A program made the position numbers and the translations under genes. DNA of 64,000 bases from the NCBI GenBank assembly GCA_964416065.1, contig CAYQCL010000005.1, positions 1 through 64,000 of the forward strand, in the 5' to 3' direction. Below, in pieces: positions 24,701-34,002 of this stretch; positions within the stretch are counted from its first letter, which is position 1, and each line of letters opens with the position of its first letter. The DNA comes from Limiplasma sp964416065. Lineage in GTDB: Bacteria > Bacillota > Clostridia > Christensenellales > Aristaeellaceae. Below the pieces are notes generated by a model, which saw nothing but the letters and a program-made list of their open reading frames with translations, searched no databases and was not told the origin of the DNA.

Positions 24701-25485
24701 TCAAAATCGCTTCTCGGATTGCGCGATATGGGCTCGAATCTCACGCTCGTGCGCGAGACAATACGCGTAGCTGTCCTTCATGAACGTCTGGATGTTTCGC
24801 GAATGGTACATTTGATCAAGCGTATCAAGAATTGGCACGCCGTCGGCCGTCATGTCAAAAAAGTAGGGATACACGCAGCCTCCGGCCTCCCTTGGAAAGT
24901 AGGGGTTGATAGCGCTGAGGCGCTCGTCGCGCATGACGCTTTCAACGACCATTTCGCTCAGAATCCATTTCAGCGATGGCCGCTCATATTCCGCGTAGCT
25001 ATCCTGCCACAGACGGTTCCAGACATGGAACCAGATGAAATGAATAATTTCATGGATGGAAAGACCGAGCGCACCGCGCTCGCTGTTCAGATAAAACACG
25101 TCGAATGTATGGCGATCCAGAAATCGCGGAGATACGGGGTTGAGAGAGATAAAGGCGCGCAGGTCGTTAAACAGGCATTCCGTGCTGGTCTGAAAGGCGT
25201 CGGACAGCGCCGCTTCGATCTGGGACTTATGAGCCTGAAAATGCGCGTTGTAGCGTTTGACTTTTTCATCCAGCGTTTCCTTCTGCTCCTCATAGATCTC
25301 CCTGAGAGAATCACGGATATAGGCGCACCTGTCCTCAAAACAGAGGCTCTTGGCCTTTTTCTCCTTGATTTGCGGGAAAAAATAGTACAGCCCGTCCGAC
25401 CATACGGTGCTTCGCCGTCCCCCTGAAACAATAGGATATTCTCAATCATAGAATCGGCGCCGGGGTTGGAAAAAGTTACGTTCAT
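24701..25485 (-). pseudogene. Frameshifted HEXXH-motif protein
   Basis: Two minus-strand frames join into one protein of about 260 residues if a single-base shift near 25410 is repaired: MNVTFSNPGADSMIEN..., then TVWSDGLYYFFPQIKEK, FLDRHTFDVFYLNSERGALG, then SIHEIIHFIWFHVWNRLW and FFDMTADGVPILDTLD. HEIIH is a zincin-type HEXXH motif, so the parent was probably a metallopeptidase. The rest of the reading frame is clean, so this may be a recent mutation or a sequencing error. AAAGGAG precedes the start at 25485. I do not recognise a named family. Confidence 0.65.
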
Positions 25486-25511
25486 CCGACCATCTCCTTT
25501 CTATATATCGA

Positions 25512-25958
25512 TCAGTGATCAGGCGGAGCTGATTTTTTGTCCAGCAGGTGAAAGATTCCGTTTGGAATTTCAAAGACAAATACGATTCCCAGCACAATGG
25601 CCACGGTGGCTTTAAGCGCGGCAAAGCCGCTGGCGGCTGCCTGACCAATTTGCCCTGTAACCAGATAATAGGACGTCCAATAGATACCCGCGCCCGGTAC
25701 GAGGGGAAAAATGCCGGAAATCAAAAAAACGGTGACCGGACAACGCAGCCTGACCGCGCAGACTCGGGAGAGCACGATCACCAGCACCGTGGCAAAAAAG
25801 GTCGCGGATGTCGCGCCTATACCGTCCATCAGCGCGGCATAGGTCAGCCATCCCGCGCCGCCAATTCCCCCGCAAAAGAAAAAGTATTTGCGCGGAACGC
25901 TGAAAAGCAAAGCAAAGGCCACCGTTCCAACGATTGCAAGCAGCGTTTGTACAATCAC
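25512..25958 (-). CDS. ThrE-type exporter, small subunit (ThrE_2/DUF3815)
   Basis: 148-residue membrane protein with four or five helices (TLLAIVGTVAFALLFSVP, AFATVLVIVLSR-like, FLISGIFPLVPGAGIYWT). It matches the C-terminal half of threonine/serine exporters, encoded here as a separate gene. GTG at 25958 overlaps the upstream gene's TGA, with GGAGG 9 bases upstream. The longer upstream frame is a shadow of its partner gene. Confidence 0.85.
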   Translation of the reverse strand: MIVQTLLAIVGTVAFALLFSVPRKYFFFCGGIGGAGWLTYAALMDGIGATSATFFATVLVIVLSRVCAVRLRCPVTVFLISGIFPLVPGAGIYWTSYYLVTGQIGQAAASGFAALKATVAIVLGIVFVFEIPNGIFHLLDKKSAPPDH

Positions 25959-26773
25959 AGTAAAACGCCTCCCATCAGGCGCTGATAAACGGTAAACATG
26001 ACGCCCACCCCGATGGCGATGCAGATAAAAACCAGCATAGCGTCCAAAAGACGAACGGCCCCGGAAATATAGTCCCCATCCGCGATATCGCGGATGCCGT
26101 TGGTAAAGGGAACGCCAGGAACGAGCGGGATAATGGAACCGATGATCATATGGCTCATGTCCGCTCCAAAGCCGAGACGGTAGCATAGAATACAAATCAG
26201 CGTGACCAGCATGCCGCCCAGAATATTGCTCACGATTTTGCTCATGTGCCTCGTGCCCGCCCAGAGCACGAACACATACAATAAAAAGCCGGCTACGAAC
26301 GCCGCCGCGCAGTCGATCGCGCTACCGTCAAACAGGCCGCAAAAGCACGCGCTTCCCACGGCCGAGGCAAGCATTTGCATGAAGGGCGGCTCGGAAGGCA
26401 TCTGGCGGATTTCGCGCAGCCTTTGACGCACCTCCTCAAGCGTATAGCGCCCCTCCTCGATCTCGCGGGAGAGCTGATTGACTGCCACCACGCGATTGAG
26501 CCGCGTGCCCTTGACCGGAATGTGCTGCACTCGCGCAAACTGTCCACCCTTTTCACCGGGCAGGCAGTTTCCCGTGGTGAAGATGCCGTTGCTAAGAACG
26601 AAAAAATCCTTGCGCTCTACCCCGAAATAGGCAGAAATACGCTCCATGGTTTCCTCAATCCGGAAAATTTCCGCTCCGTTTTCCAGCAAAATATGACCAG
26701 CCTCCATCGCTGTTTCCAGCACGTCCCGGTCATCGGGGGCGCATTGCCGCGCCGCGCCGCATGGCTGCCCCAT
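25955..26773 (-). CDS. ThrE-type exporter, large subunit (ThrE/DUF1212)
   Basis: 272 residues. An N-terminal soluble region (ETAMEAGHILLENGAEIFRIEETMERI) is the ThrE/DUF1212 signature; membrane helices follow, including GSIIPLVPGVPFTNGIRD. Together with the overlapping downstream gene it forms a split threonine/serine efflux system of the YjjP/YjjB type, which in Escherichia coli exports succinate. The substrate here is therefore amino acid or dicarboxylate. The start at 26773 follows GGAGG. Confidence 0.88.
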   Translation of the reverse strand: MGQPCGAARQCAPDDRDVLETAMEAGHILLENGAEIFRIEETMERISAYFGVERKDFFVLSNGIFTTGNCLPGEKGGQFARVQHIPVKGTRLNRVVAVNQLSREIEEGRYTLEEVRQRLREIRQMPSEPPFMQMLASAVGSACFCGLFDGSAIDCAAAFVAGFLLYVFVLWAGTRHMSKIVSNILGGMLVTLICILCYRLGFGADMSHMIIGSIIPLVPGVPFTNGIRDIADGDYISGAVRLLDAMLVFICIAIGVGVMFTVYQRLMGGVLL

Positions 26774-26992
26774 CCTGATCCTCCGCCTTTGTATGAAACA
26801 CCAATCTGCCCGTGGCCTGGTATCCATGATTCAGTCGTATGCCTTGTGAGCAGACCGCGCTTTTTCATATTATACCACGTATGGTCAAGCGCGTCGATAG
26901 GGAAACAGCTTCGAGATACGGAAGCGGCGTCGGCTCAATCGAGCCGGCGCCGTCATTATCAGCCTTTTCTTACCGCGTATGTTCCCGCCCTT

Positions 26993-28018
26993 TCAGCAAT
27001 AGTATTCCATGGGGTAGGTAAGATAGCTGATCTCATCCAGCTGATCGGCGGTCACATAACCCGCCGGAGCGTTGATCAGGCTGGGCAGACGGTTGACGAT
27101 GGTGGCGCAGGTGTGCTCGACCGTCGCGGGCTTGACCACATGGAATTCCGTGTTGGGCTCGCCGGTGATCCACCAGTCACACATATCGCCGTCCTCGGGG
27201 CCATATACCTTACCGATGGTCTCCTCCTCGATGGTGATGCCCTGCATGGTCCCAATGGTCACAACGGCGGACATGCCGATGCAGTTTCCGGCCTTGATGT
27301 CCTTGCTCAGGGTGGAAGAATGGATGTCCTTGTCGATCACGCAGGGAACATGCTTTTGCTCGATGGACTTGATGGTCAGGCCGAGCTTGTTGCAGATCGC
27401 CTCGGCGGCATTCCAGGCATAAGAGGGTTCAAATTCGGTTGGATGCGCGATGCTTTTCTCAAATGCCTCGGCCGTCAGGCCGCAGCCGTGCGCCTTGGCC
27501 AGGGCCAGTCCGTATTCGTCCACATTGTAGCTGTATGCACCCTTGATCTTGGTAATTTTGTGGCAGCCGCCGACAACAAGCGCGACGATGTTGATCCAGA
27601 AGATATCCTGCATGCCGGAGCCGGTGATGGTGCAGCCGGTCTCCTTGGCCAGGGCATCCAGCCGGTTGATCTGAGCGGCGGAGGTGGTCCAGGGATAAAT
27701 GGCTTCCTCACAGGTGGTGATGACGTTGATGCCGCGTGCGACGCATTTTTCAACATGATCGTAAATGTCGTTGATGAAACTGAACAGGGTGACGATCGCC
27801 ACGTCCACGTCGCACTCGTCCAGCACCCTGTCGGCATCGTCGGAGATAGTGATCCCGGTCTTGACGCCCAGTTCGGCATAGTCGCCCACGTCTTGGCCCA
27901 CAATGGCGGGATTGACGTCGATCGCGCCCACGATCTGCGCGCCGTTTTCATAGAGGTAGCGAAGAATGTATTTGCTCATTTTACCGCAGCCATACTGCAC
28001 AACCTTGATTTTTTGCAT
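26993..28018 (-). CDS. 2,4-diaminopentanoate dehydrogenase-like oxidoreductase
   Basis: 341 residues with an N-terminal Rossmann domain (KVVQYGCGKMSKYILRYL, VGAIDVNPAIVGQDVG) and the DapB-like catalytic region (TGSGMQDIFWINIVALVVGG). It resembles the clostridial 2,4-diaminopentanoate dehydrogenase (Ord), which acts in ornithine fermentation using NAD(P). The other ornithine-pathway genes (ortA/B, oraE/S) are not nearby, so the substrate may differ. The start at 28018 has GAGGAGG 9 bases upstream. It neighbours degraded transporter genes on one side. Confidence 0.75.
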   Translation of the reverse strand: MQKIKVVQYGCGKMSKYILRYLYENGAQIVGAIDVNPAIVGQDVGDYAELGVKTGITISDDADRVLDECDVDVAIVTLFSFINDIYDHVEKCVARGINVITTCEEAIYPWTTSAAQINRLDALAKETGCTITGSGMQDIFWINIVALVVGGCHKITKIKGAYSYNVDEYGLALAKAHGCGLTAEAFEKSIAHPTEFEPSYAWNAAEAICNKLGLTIKSIEQKHVPCVIDKDIHSSTLSKDIKAGNCIGMSAVVTIGTMQGITIEEETIGKVYGPEDGDMCDWWITGEPNTEFHVVKPATVEHTCATIVNRLPSLINAPAGYVTADQLDEISYLTYPMEYYC

Positions 28019-28111
28019 GAGAGAAGCCTCCTCGTTCATTTTCTAACGATATAGTAAACCCTCATCTGGGAGTGTCAATGACTTGTTCTGTCGAATCGGA
28101 CCGATCATTGC

Positions 28112-28450
28112 AATCAGAAGTTGGATGCTTACGTACGGGAAAAAGAACTTGCGCAGGTTACGTCCCATACCATTACCACGCCTGATGAATTGCGCTATGC
28201 ACTGGAGCTTTCCCGCAAGCGTGGCTACGCGATTGACGATGAAGAGTGCGAAATAGGGATGCGTTGTTTGGCCGCACCTATATACGACGCGGGCGGACAG
28301 ACGATTGGGGCACTCAGTCTGTCCGGTCCTGTTTCCCGCATGTCGCAAATGCGCTATGAATTGGAGCTTGGGCCCAAGCTGTGCGAATATGCCAAGCGGA
28401 TTACTGACCGGATTTGCGGGGGATCAATGCAAACAGATGAATCCGAATGA
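28112..28450 (+). pseudogene. Fragment of an IclR-family regulator
   Basis: The frame encodes the distal part of an IclR effector domain (TTPDELRYALELSRKRGYAI, EIGMRCLAAPIYDAGGQTIG, GALSLSGPVSRM) but lacks the helix-turn-helix and the first half of the effector domain. No start signal precedes it. It probably regulated the broken ABC transporter on the other strand. The stretch 28451-28617 holds no gene. Confidence 0.75.
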
Positions 28451-28617
28451 AACGCCTGGCAAGCATCGGCACATCCTCTCATCATGTGGGGGAGCCCTGC
28501 GCTGGTTCTTATGGCGAATATCGAAAAGCCGCATGGCGCAAAAAAGGGCTGTAATTGCGCAAAGAAAACGGCGGACAGGCCCACACAGATTGGCCCTTAA
28601 CATTTATGAGCATTGCC

Positions 28618-29754
28618 TCAAGCAAAGCGGAAGCCCCATTGGATTTCCCATCGAACCAGCGTCCTGCGCTCGCGCTCCGCGTCCGTCGCGTCCTTTCCGC
28701 TTTCATACCAAATGGGATTGGGAAAGCGAAGATAGCGGGTGTCACCCGTGCGGAACATATTGCGATGCGGAGCTTGCACGCGAAGACTCTGGCTGCCGAC
28801 GGCAACGATGTATTCGGCGAAATCCGTCAAAACCGCACGCTTGAGCACCATGGTTTTAAACCCTTCCTCATGATTGATGTCAATCGTATTAGGACGGGTG
28901 GCCAGCACCATCGTGGACGCGTCTTCAGCGGCAGTTGAAATGCCCAGAGGCTGACGATGGTCGCCTTTGGGATAGACTCGTCCATCCACGAAATCAGCAT
29001 CGGTGAATTGGACTGGCCCAGAAAGCTATGTACGAATCGACTGGTCGGCTTGTTGTATAACTCCGTTGGCGTTCCGATCTGAACCACGTTGTCTATATCC
29101 ATGACCAGCATGCGGTCTGATAGAGCCATAGCCTTGGATTTGTCGTGAGTCACAAAGATGATGGTAAAGTTGAATTCCTTTTGCAACCGCTTGATTTCAA
29201 AACGCATGCTTTCACGCAGCTTGGGATCCAAATTGGAAAGAGGCTCACCGAGGAGCTTAACCTTAGGATTTGTCACAATGGCACAGACAAGAGCAATGCG
29301 CTGCTGTTGTTCGTCGGATAAATCTGAAGGGAACACATTCTCCATGCCGTCTAAGCTGCAATGCTTGAGCGTCTAGGAAACACGTTCCTTCATTTCGGCG
29401 CGGGGGACATTTCTGTACCTTGAGGGAAAACGCCACATTTTCAAAGATATTTATGTGAGGCCATACGGCGAAGGCCTGAAATACCATCCCAAGCCCACGC
29501 TCCTCCAGCGGTACATAAAGATTTTTAGTACGGATGGATACCAGCTTTCCGCCAAGATAGATTTCCTCCTCCGAAAGATCCTCGAAGCCTGCGATCATGC
29601 GTAGCGTGGTGGTCGTGCCGCAGCCGGATGAGCCGAGAAAGAAGAAGCATACCCCCTCTTTGACATTTAGACAGAAGTCATCAACGGCTGTGACTGTCCC
29701 AAGCGTTTTGGTAGTAAAATGTTTGGTGACATGATTGAGTACGATTTAATCCAT
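28618..29754 (-). pseudogene. Broken FbpC/PotA-like ABC ATPase
   Basis: The minus strand from ATG 29754 reads MD-stop-IVLNHVTKHF, so codon 3 is a stop. Walker A reads GSSGCGTTTT with the essential Lys replaced by Thr. Further on, ERGLGMVFQAFAVWPHINIF and a frameshift near 29370 lead to LSDEQQQRIAL (signature) and LLGEPLSNLDPKLRESM (Walker B with Asp replaced by Gly). The last part (TOBE region, EGFKTMVLKRAVLTD) is in another frame, ending TAG near 28618. The gene is clearly non-functional. Confidence 0.88.
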
Positions 29755-29789
29755 TTTAAATACCCTTTCTGTCCTTTGTGATGGCCTTG

Positions 29790-30740
29790 ACGACACTATT
29801 TCATAATGATGGCGATGGCAACCATAGAAAGCGCCGCGTCTTGGGTCATATAGCCGTTTACGCGTAGCTGCTGGATCTGAACGCCCAGCGTGCGACTATT
29901 GGAACCGTAAAGCAGAACGGAAGTGGTCAACTCACGCATGGCGGGCAGAAGAAAAAGCTGGATACCATCGCGGGCTTGATAAGTGGCAGAGCGATATCCA
30001 GGAGCAATTCCATATGGGTCGCCCCACAAGAACGGCTAGCCTCCTCTAGCGATAAATGCACCTGCTATAGAGAGGCGGAGCAGGACTTGAGCGTGTAACT
30101 CAGATAACGGGCGATATAAGCTACCATGATAATCCAGATGGTGTTGTACAACGTAATTCCAAATACGGCGCCGCTCCATGCCAGAATACAGCCGATGGCA
30201 TGACCGTTCTGGGCAGGGAATAGGGAAGTACGGCCAGCGTTTCCAGCGCTCCGCTTCCCTTGGGCTTGACCTTGTAAATGACGTAAGAAAGCATTACCCC
30301 CAGGAACAGACATACAATGCCGGAGACAAAACCAAGGAAAAGACTATTTTTAATAGAGTCGGTAACGGCAATGCTGTCGACAAGAATTTTTTGATAATTG
30401 ACCAGTGAGAAGTTTTCAAATGCAAAAGGCAGACCGTAGGCCTTCAGAAAGCTGACCAAAACGATAATGACCAGGGGCAGCACCACGAGCATCATGAAAA
30501 TGATTGGGAAAATCAGCAGCGGAAATTTGGCGGCGCACAGCTTGATCATGGCCGGAGGCATGGATTTTCCTTTGATGATATCATAACGCTCTGTCTTGAG
30601 AAGCTTCCGCTATACGAACAGCGCGATGGACACAACGATGACCAGGACGACGGACAGAGCGGTCGCCTCACGGATTTCCTGGAAATCGCCGCCGGCACTA
30701 AACCCGATTTCCCCTTTAAAGAAGATCGCCGGTTTCCTTC
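29790..30740 (-). pseudogene. Broken ABC permease, FbpB-like second half
   Basis: Joined frames give a permease: FPIIFMMLVVLPLVIIVLVS, ENFSLVNYQKILVDSIAVTD, SLFLGFVSGIVCLFLGVML, then a frameshift near 30210 to GAVFGITLYNTIWIIMVAYI and SLEEASRSCGATHMELLLDI (the EAA loop). Stops interrupt it near 30635 and 30065 and several more occur toward 29800. The first half of the double permease and the binding protein are missing. It lies just upstream of the broken ATPase, as in the intact operon at 8462-12423. Confidence 0.85.
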
Positions 30741-30859
30741 CTTTTGAGAAGATAAACCGGCAGTCTCATGGAAAAACCACTCGACAGATTGATGATTCAC
30801 ACTATATTGATTTATGGATGTTGCATTTATCTGCCTAGAACATGAATTTGTAGGATATA

Positions 30860-31882
30860 TTAGCGTTGTACGCGACCAGAGACGTTGCCGCCCATGAGAG
30901 CATACACATCCTTTTCCGATACAAGGTTAAAATCATGCTCAATGGTTTGCTTGAGGCAGCTCGCTGCTACCGCAAACTCAATTGTGGTTTGCTCATCCAG
31001 GCCTTTGCGCATAGCATGAATCAAACCGCCGCCAAAGCTGTCACCACCGCCTACACGATCGATCAAACGAATAAGATAATTCTTGGAGAAATATGCCTTC
31101 TCGCCGGTGTATAGCATCCCCGCCCAGTTGTTCTCACTGGCGCTGATGGATCCGCGCAGTGTAATTGCTACTGCTTTGCATCCAAAGCGTTTGGTAAGCT
31201 GCTTTGCCACGCTTACATAAGCTCCATAGTTAAGCTTGCCGCTCGCAAGGTCAGTACCTACAGCCTCGATGCCGAATACGTCTTTAGCGTCCTCCTCGTT
31301 TGCGATCAGCACGTCCACATACGGCACCAACAGGGCCATAACCTCCCCTGCTCTCTCGCGACTCCATAGTTTGCTCCGATAGTTGAGATCGCAGCTTACA
31401 GTAATCCCTCTCTCGCGGCATTTCTTCAGCGCATCTAGTGTGATTTCAGGTAGCTCACCACCTAATGCGGGCGTAATGCCAGTCCAGTGAAACCAGTTTG
31501 CACCGTCCAGAATCCTATTCCAATCAAATTCATTCCTGCCGGCTAGTGCGATAGCGGAGTTGGCACGGTCATAGATTACCTTGCTGCCTCGCTGACTTGC
31601 CCCTTTCTCTACAAAGTACAGGCCTAGACGTGAACCGCCGCGAATGATACTTTCAGTATTCACGCCGAAGCTTCGCAGATTATTGACCGCGCATTGACCA
31701 ATCTCGTGTGCGGGGAGTTTGGTGCAAAAGGCAACGTCATCACCGAAATTGGCCAGCGATACGGCCACGTTGGCCTCACCGCCCGCATAGGTGGCCTCAA
31801 ACCGGTCGGCCTGAAGAAATTTGAGGTAGCCTTCAGGATTTAGACGCATCATAATTTCACCAAAGGTTACAATTTTGCTCAT
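30860..31882 (-). CDS. kdgK: 2-keto-3-deoxygluconate-type sugar kinase (PfkB family)
   Basis: 340-residue PfkB/ribokinase-family kinase: substrate-binding GGEANVAVSLANFGDDV at the N-terminus and the catalytic DRVGGGDSFGGGLIHAM (Asp base, anion hole) near residue 285. KDG kinases phosphorylate 2-keto-3-deoxy sugar acids with ATP before aldol cleavage. It lies one base after the KDPG-type aldolase gene and is the last gene of the sugar-acid operon. The exact stereochemistry of the substrate cannot be read. Confidence 0.88.
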   Translation of the reverse strand: MSKIVTFGEIMMRLNPEGYLKFLQADRFEATYAGGEANVAVSLANFGDDVAFCTKLPAHEIGQCAVNNLRSFGVNTESIIRGGSRLGLYFVEKGASQRGSKVIYDRANSAIALAGRNEFDWNRILDGANWFHWTGITPALGGELPEITLDALKKCRERGITVSCDLNYRSKLWSRERAGEVMALLVPYVDVLIANEEDAKDVFGIEAVGTDLASGKLNYGAYVSVAKQLTKRFGCKAVAITLRGSISASENNWAGMLYTGEKAYFSKNYLIRLIDRVGGGDSFGGGLIHAMRKGLDEQTTIEFAVAASCLKQTIEHDFNLVSEKDVYALMGGNVSGRVQR

Positions 31883-31883
31883 T

Positions 31884-32525
31884 TTAGCCTACTGCCTTTC
31901 TATATTCTGCCGACAATGCGGTAATCCTATCCCAACTTCCGGATTCAATCCATGACTTGTTTACCAGGTTACCGCCAACCCCTACGCCGCAGCAGCCTGC
32001 GGCCAGAAAATCTACAACGTTTTTTTCATTCACACCACCTACGGCGATCAGCGGAATATTGTTCAGCGGGGCCTTGATAGCCTTGATATACGCCGGTCCA
32101 AGCTGTGCGGCTGGAAAGATCTTTACGCTATCGGCGCCAGCTTCGTACGCCGCAACGATCTCACTAGGTGTGAGCGCGCCGGGAAAGCATGGGAGGCCAT
32201 ATTCTTTCATTCTGCCTATCAGATCTGGGTTGGTATGTGGCGTAACAATATATTTCGCGCCTGCGTCGTATGCCATCTCCAGTTGTTCACGCGTAACCAC
32301 TGTACCGGCACCCACCAGCATCTTTCCGGTCATGTGCTTTTCTATCGTCCTGATTGCCATGACCGTATCCTTCCAGCTTTCGGGCTTGGACTGACTGAAA
32401 GTTACCTCTATCAGGTCGATTCCACCTGCGTATAGCGCCTCCGCAAGCTTCACCATATATTGTGTCGGAAGTTCCCGTACAATGGCGATGATTTTGTGAG
32501 CCAAAACCCATTCTAATGCTTTCAC
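31884..32525 (-). CDS. eda: KDPG/KDPGal-type aldolase
   Basis: 213-residue class I aldolase. Family motifs: IIAIVRELP, GGIDLIEVTF, MLVGAGTVVTREQ, KYIVTPHTNPDLI (Schiff-base Lys region), CFPGALTPSEIVAAYEAGAD and KIFPAAQLGPAYIKAIKAPL. It cleaves 2-keto-3-deoxy-6-phospho sugar acid to pyruvate and glyceraldehyde 3-phosphate. GTG start at 32525 with AAGGAG upstream. Confidence 0.93.
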   Translation of the reverse strand: MKALEWVLAHKIIAIVRELPTQYMVKLAEALYAGGIDLIEVTFSQSKPESWKDTVMAIRTIEKHMTGKMLVGAGTVVTREQLEMAYDAGAKYIVTPHTNPDLIGRMKEYGLPCFPGALTPSEIVAAYEAGADSVKIFPAAQLGPAYIKAIKAPLNNIPLIAVGGVNEKNVVDFLAAGCCGVGVGGNLVNKSWIESGSWDRITALSAEYRKAVG

Positions 32526-32592
32526 ACTCGTATCTCCTTGATCGTTCTAAGGACATGAAAAGTTTTTACAGTGATAAGCTATTGAAAAAAGC

Positions 32593-34002
32593 TCAATGCT
32601 TGATAGACACGCGGCGTACCTCCAAATATTCTTCTAAGCTAAAGTGTGAGCAGTCCTTTCCGATTCCACTCTCTTTCACGCCGCCATGGGGGAGATTGAA
32701 GGCGTAAAAAGGCTCATTAATGCATACCGATCCAAAGCGCATGCCAGATGCCACTTCCTGTGCCTTTTCCATATTGTGCGTGTAGAGGTATCCGGCTAGC
32801 CCATATTCTGTATCGTTGGCCAAACGTACCACATCTTCTTCGGGACCATAGGCAATCACCGGCATTACTGGACCGAAGATTTCCTCCTGATATACGCGCA
32901 TGCTACGCGTCACGTCCGCTAGAATGGTAGGATAGTAATAATATCCTGAATGGTCCGGTCGCCGTCCGCCTATCACCAGACGTGCTCCTTTTTCAACAGC
33001 GTCCGTTACCAGCGCCTCCACGCGCTCCCGTGCGTCGGCGGAACTCATAGGACCTACGGGCTGACCGTGACCCTCGAAACAGGTTAGGGTCAGATTGGAT
33101 GTCTCGTCTGCAGCGGCGCTTAAAAAAGTCTCCAATTGAGCGCGCGGTACATATATGCGGTTTGGACTTACGCAAACTTGGCCGCAGTTGTCAAATTTCT
33201 GTCGTACGGTTAAGCGCGCCACGGTGTCAATGTCTGCATCGTCCATAATGATCACCGGAGCATTACCGCCTAGCTCCAGCGAGAAGCGCTTGACGCTTGA
33301 AGCGGATTGGGAGATGATTTCCCTCCCTGTCGTACTGGAACCGATCAGCGTGAGCATGCTGGGAATAGGGCTATGATTCATGGCCTCACAGATATCGCGG
33401 GAACCGCTGATGATGTTGATGACGCCCTGTGGGAAATTGATATCGGCAGCTATACGGCCGATCAGCAGGGTGCTCAGCGGCGTGATGGATGCCGGTTTGA
33501 GCACACAGGTGCAGCCTGAAGCTAGAATGGGCCCTAATTTGTAGCCTACATTGAGCAATGGAAAATTCCACGCCAAATAGGCGGCCACTACTCCAATGGG
33601 TCTGCGAAAAATAAGATTGGTGTGGCTATTGTCATAATCATTGATGATCTGGCCATGCATGCGTTTCATTTCCTCGTTAAAATAGCGCAAGCAATCCACC
33701 AGCATATTGAAGTCGTACAGAGCGGTGGCCATGGGCTTGCCGGTTTCGGCGATGAGGGTATCCACTACTTGATCTCGATGGCTTTCGATGGCATCGGCCA
33801 AACGCAAAATATGTTTTTCACGCTGGGAAATGGAAAGCGTCGACCATTCTTCAAAAGCATGCTGAGCGGCCTCCAAGGCCTCCAGGGCCTGCGCGGAGCT
33901 GGCACCTTCAAATGAGACAATCTCCTGCCCCGTGGCAGGATTATACACGTGCATCGGGTTTCCGGCACCGGCTACAAGCGAGCCGTTGATGTACTGTTTC
34001 AT
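32593..34002 (-). CDS. NAD(P)-dependent aldehyde dehydrogenase
   Basis: 469-residue aldehyde dehydrogenase. Cofactor and catalytic elements: AYLAWNFPLLNVGYKLGPIL, LIGSSTTGREI, SLELGGNAPVII (catalytic Glu) and DNCGQVCVSPNRIY (catalytic Cys). It is closest to the lactaldehyde / succinate-semialdehyde / ketoglutarate-semialdehyde group. In this operon it probably oxidises an aldehyde produced on the way from the sugar acid. Its ATG overlaps the stop of the upstream enolase-superfamily gene by one base. Confidence 0.88.
   Translation of the reverse strand: MKQYINGSLVAGAGNPMHVYNPATGQEIVSFEGASSAQALEALEAAQHAFEEWSTLSISQREKHILRLADAIESHRDQVVDTLIAETGKPMATALYDFNMLVDCLRYFNEEMKRMHGQIINDYDNSHTNLIFRRPIGVVAAYLAWNFPLLNVGYKLGPILASGCTCVLKPASITPLSTLLIGRIAADINFPQGVINIISGSRDICEAMNHSPIPSMLTLIGSSTTGREIISQSASSVKRFSLELGGNAPVIIMDDADIDTVARLTVRQKFDNCGQVCVSPNRIYVPRAQLETFLSAAADETSNLTLTCFEGHGQPVGPMSSADARERVEALVTDAVEKGARLVIGGRRPDHSGYYYYPTILADVTRSMRVYQEEIFGPVMPVIAYGPEEDVVRLANDTEYGLAGYLYTHNMEKAQEVASGMRFGSVCINEPFYAFNLPHGGVKESGIGKDCSHFSLEEYLEVRRVSIKH

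Noticed and set aside
26375..28054. Long plus-strand open frame of 559 codons
   Set aside because: It lies opposite two clear minus-strand genes (ThrE-type exporter and the dehydrogenase), has no recognisable domain and arises from GC-rich codon bias.
29740..29754. In-frame stops in the ABC ATPase remnant as recoding
   Set aside because: The first stop is TAA at codon 3 and key Walker residues are also mutated, so decay is the simpler explanation.
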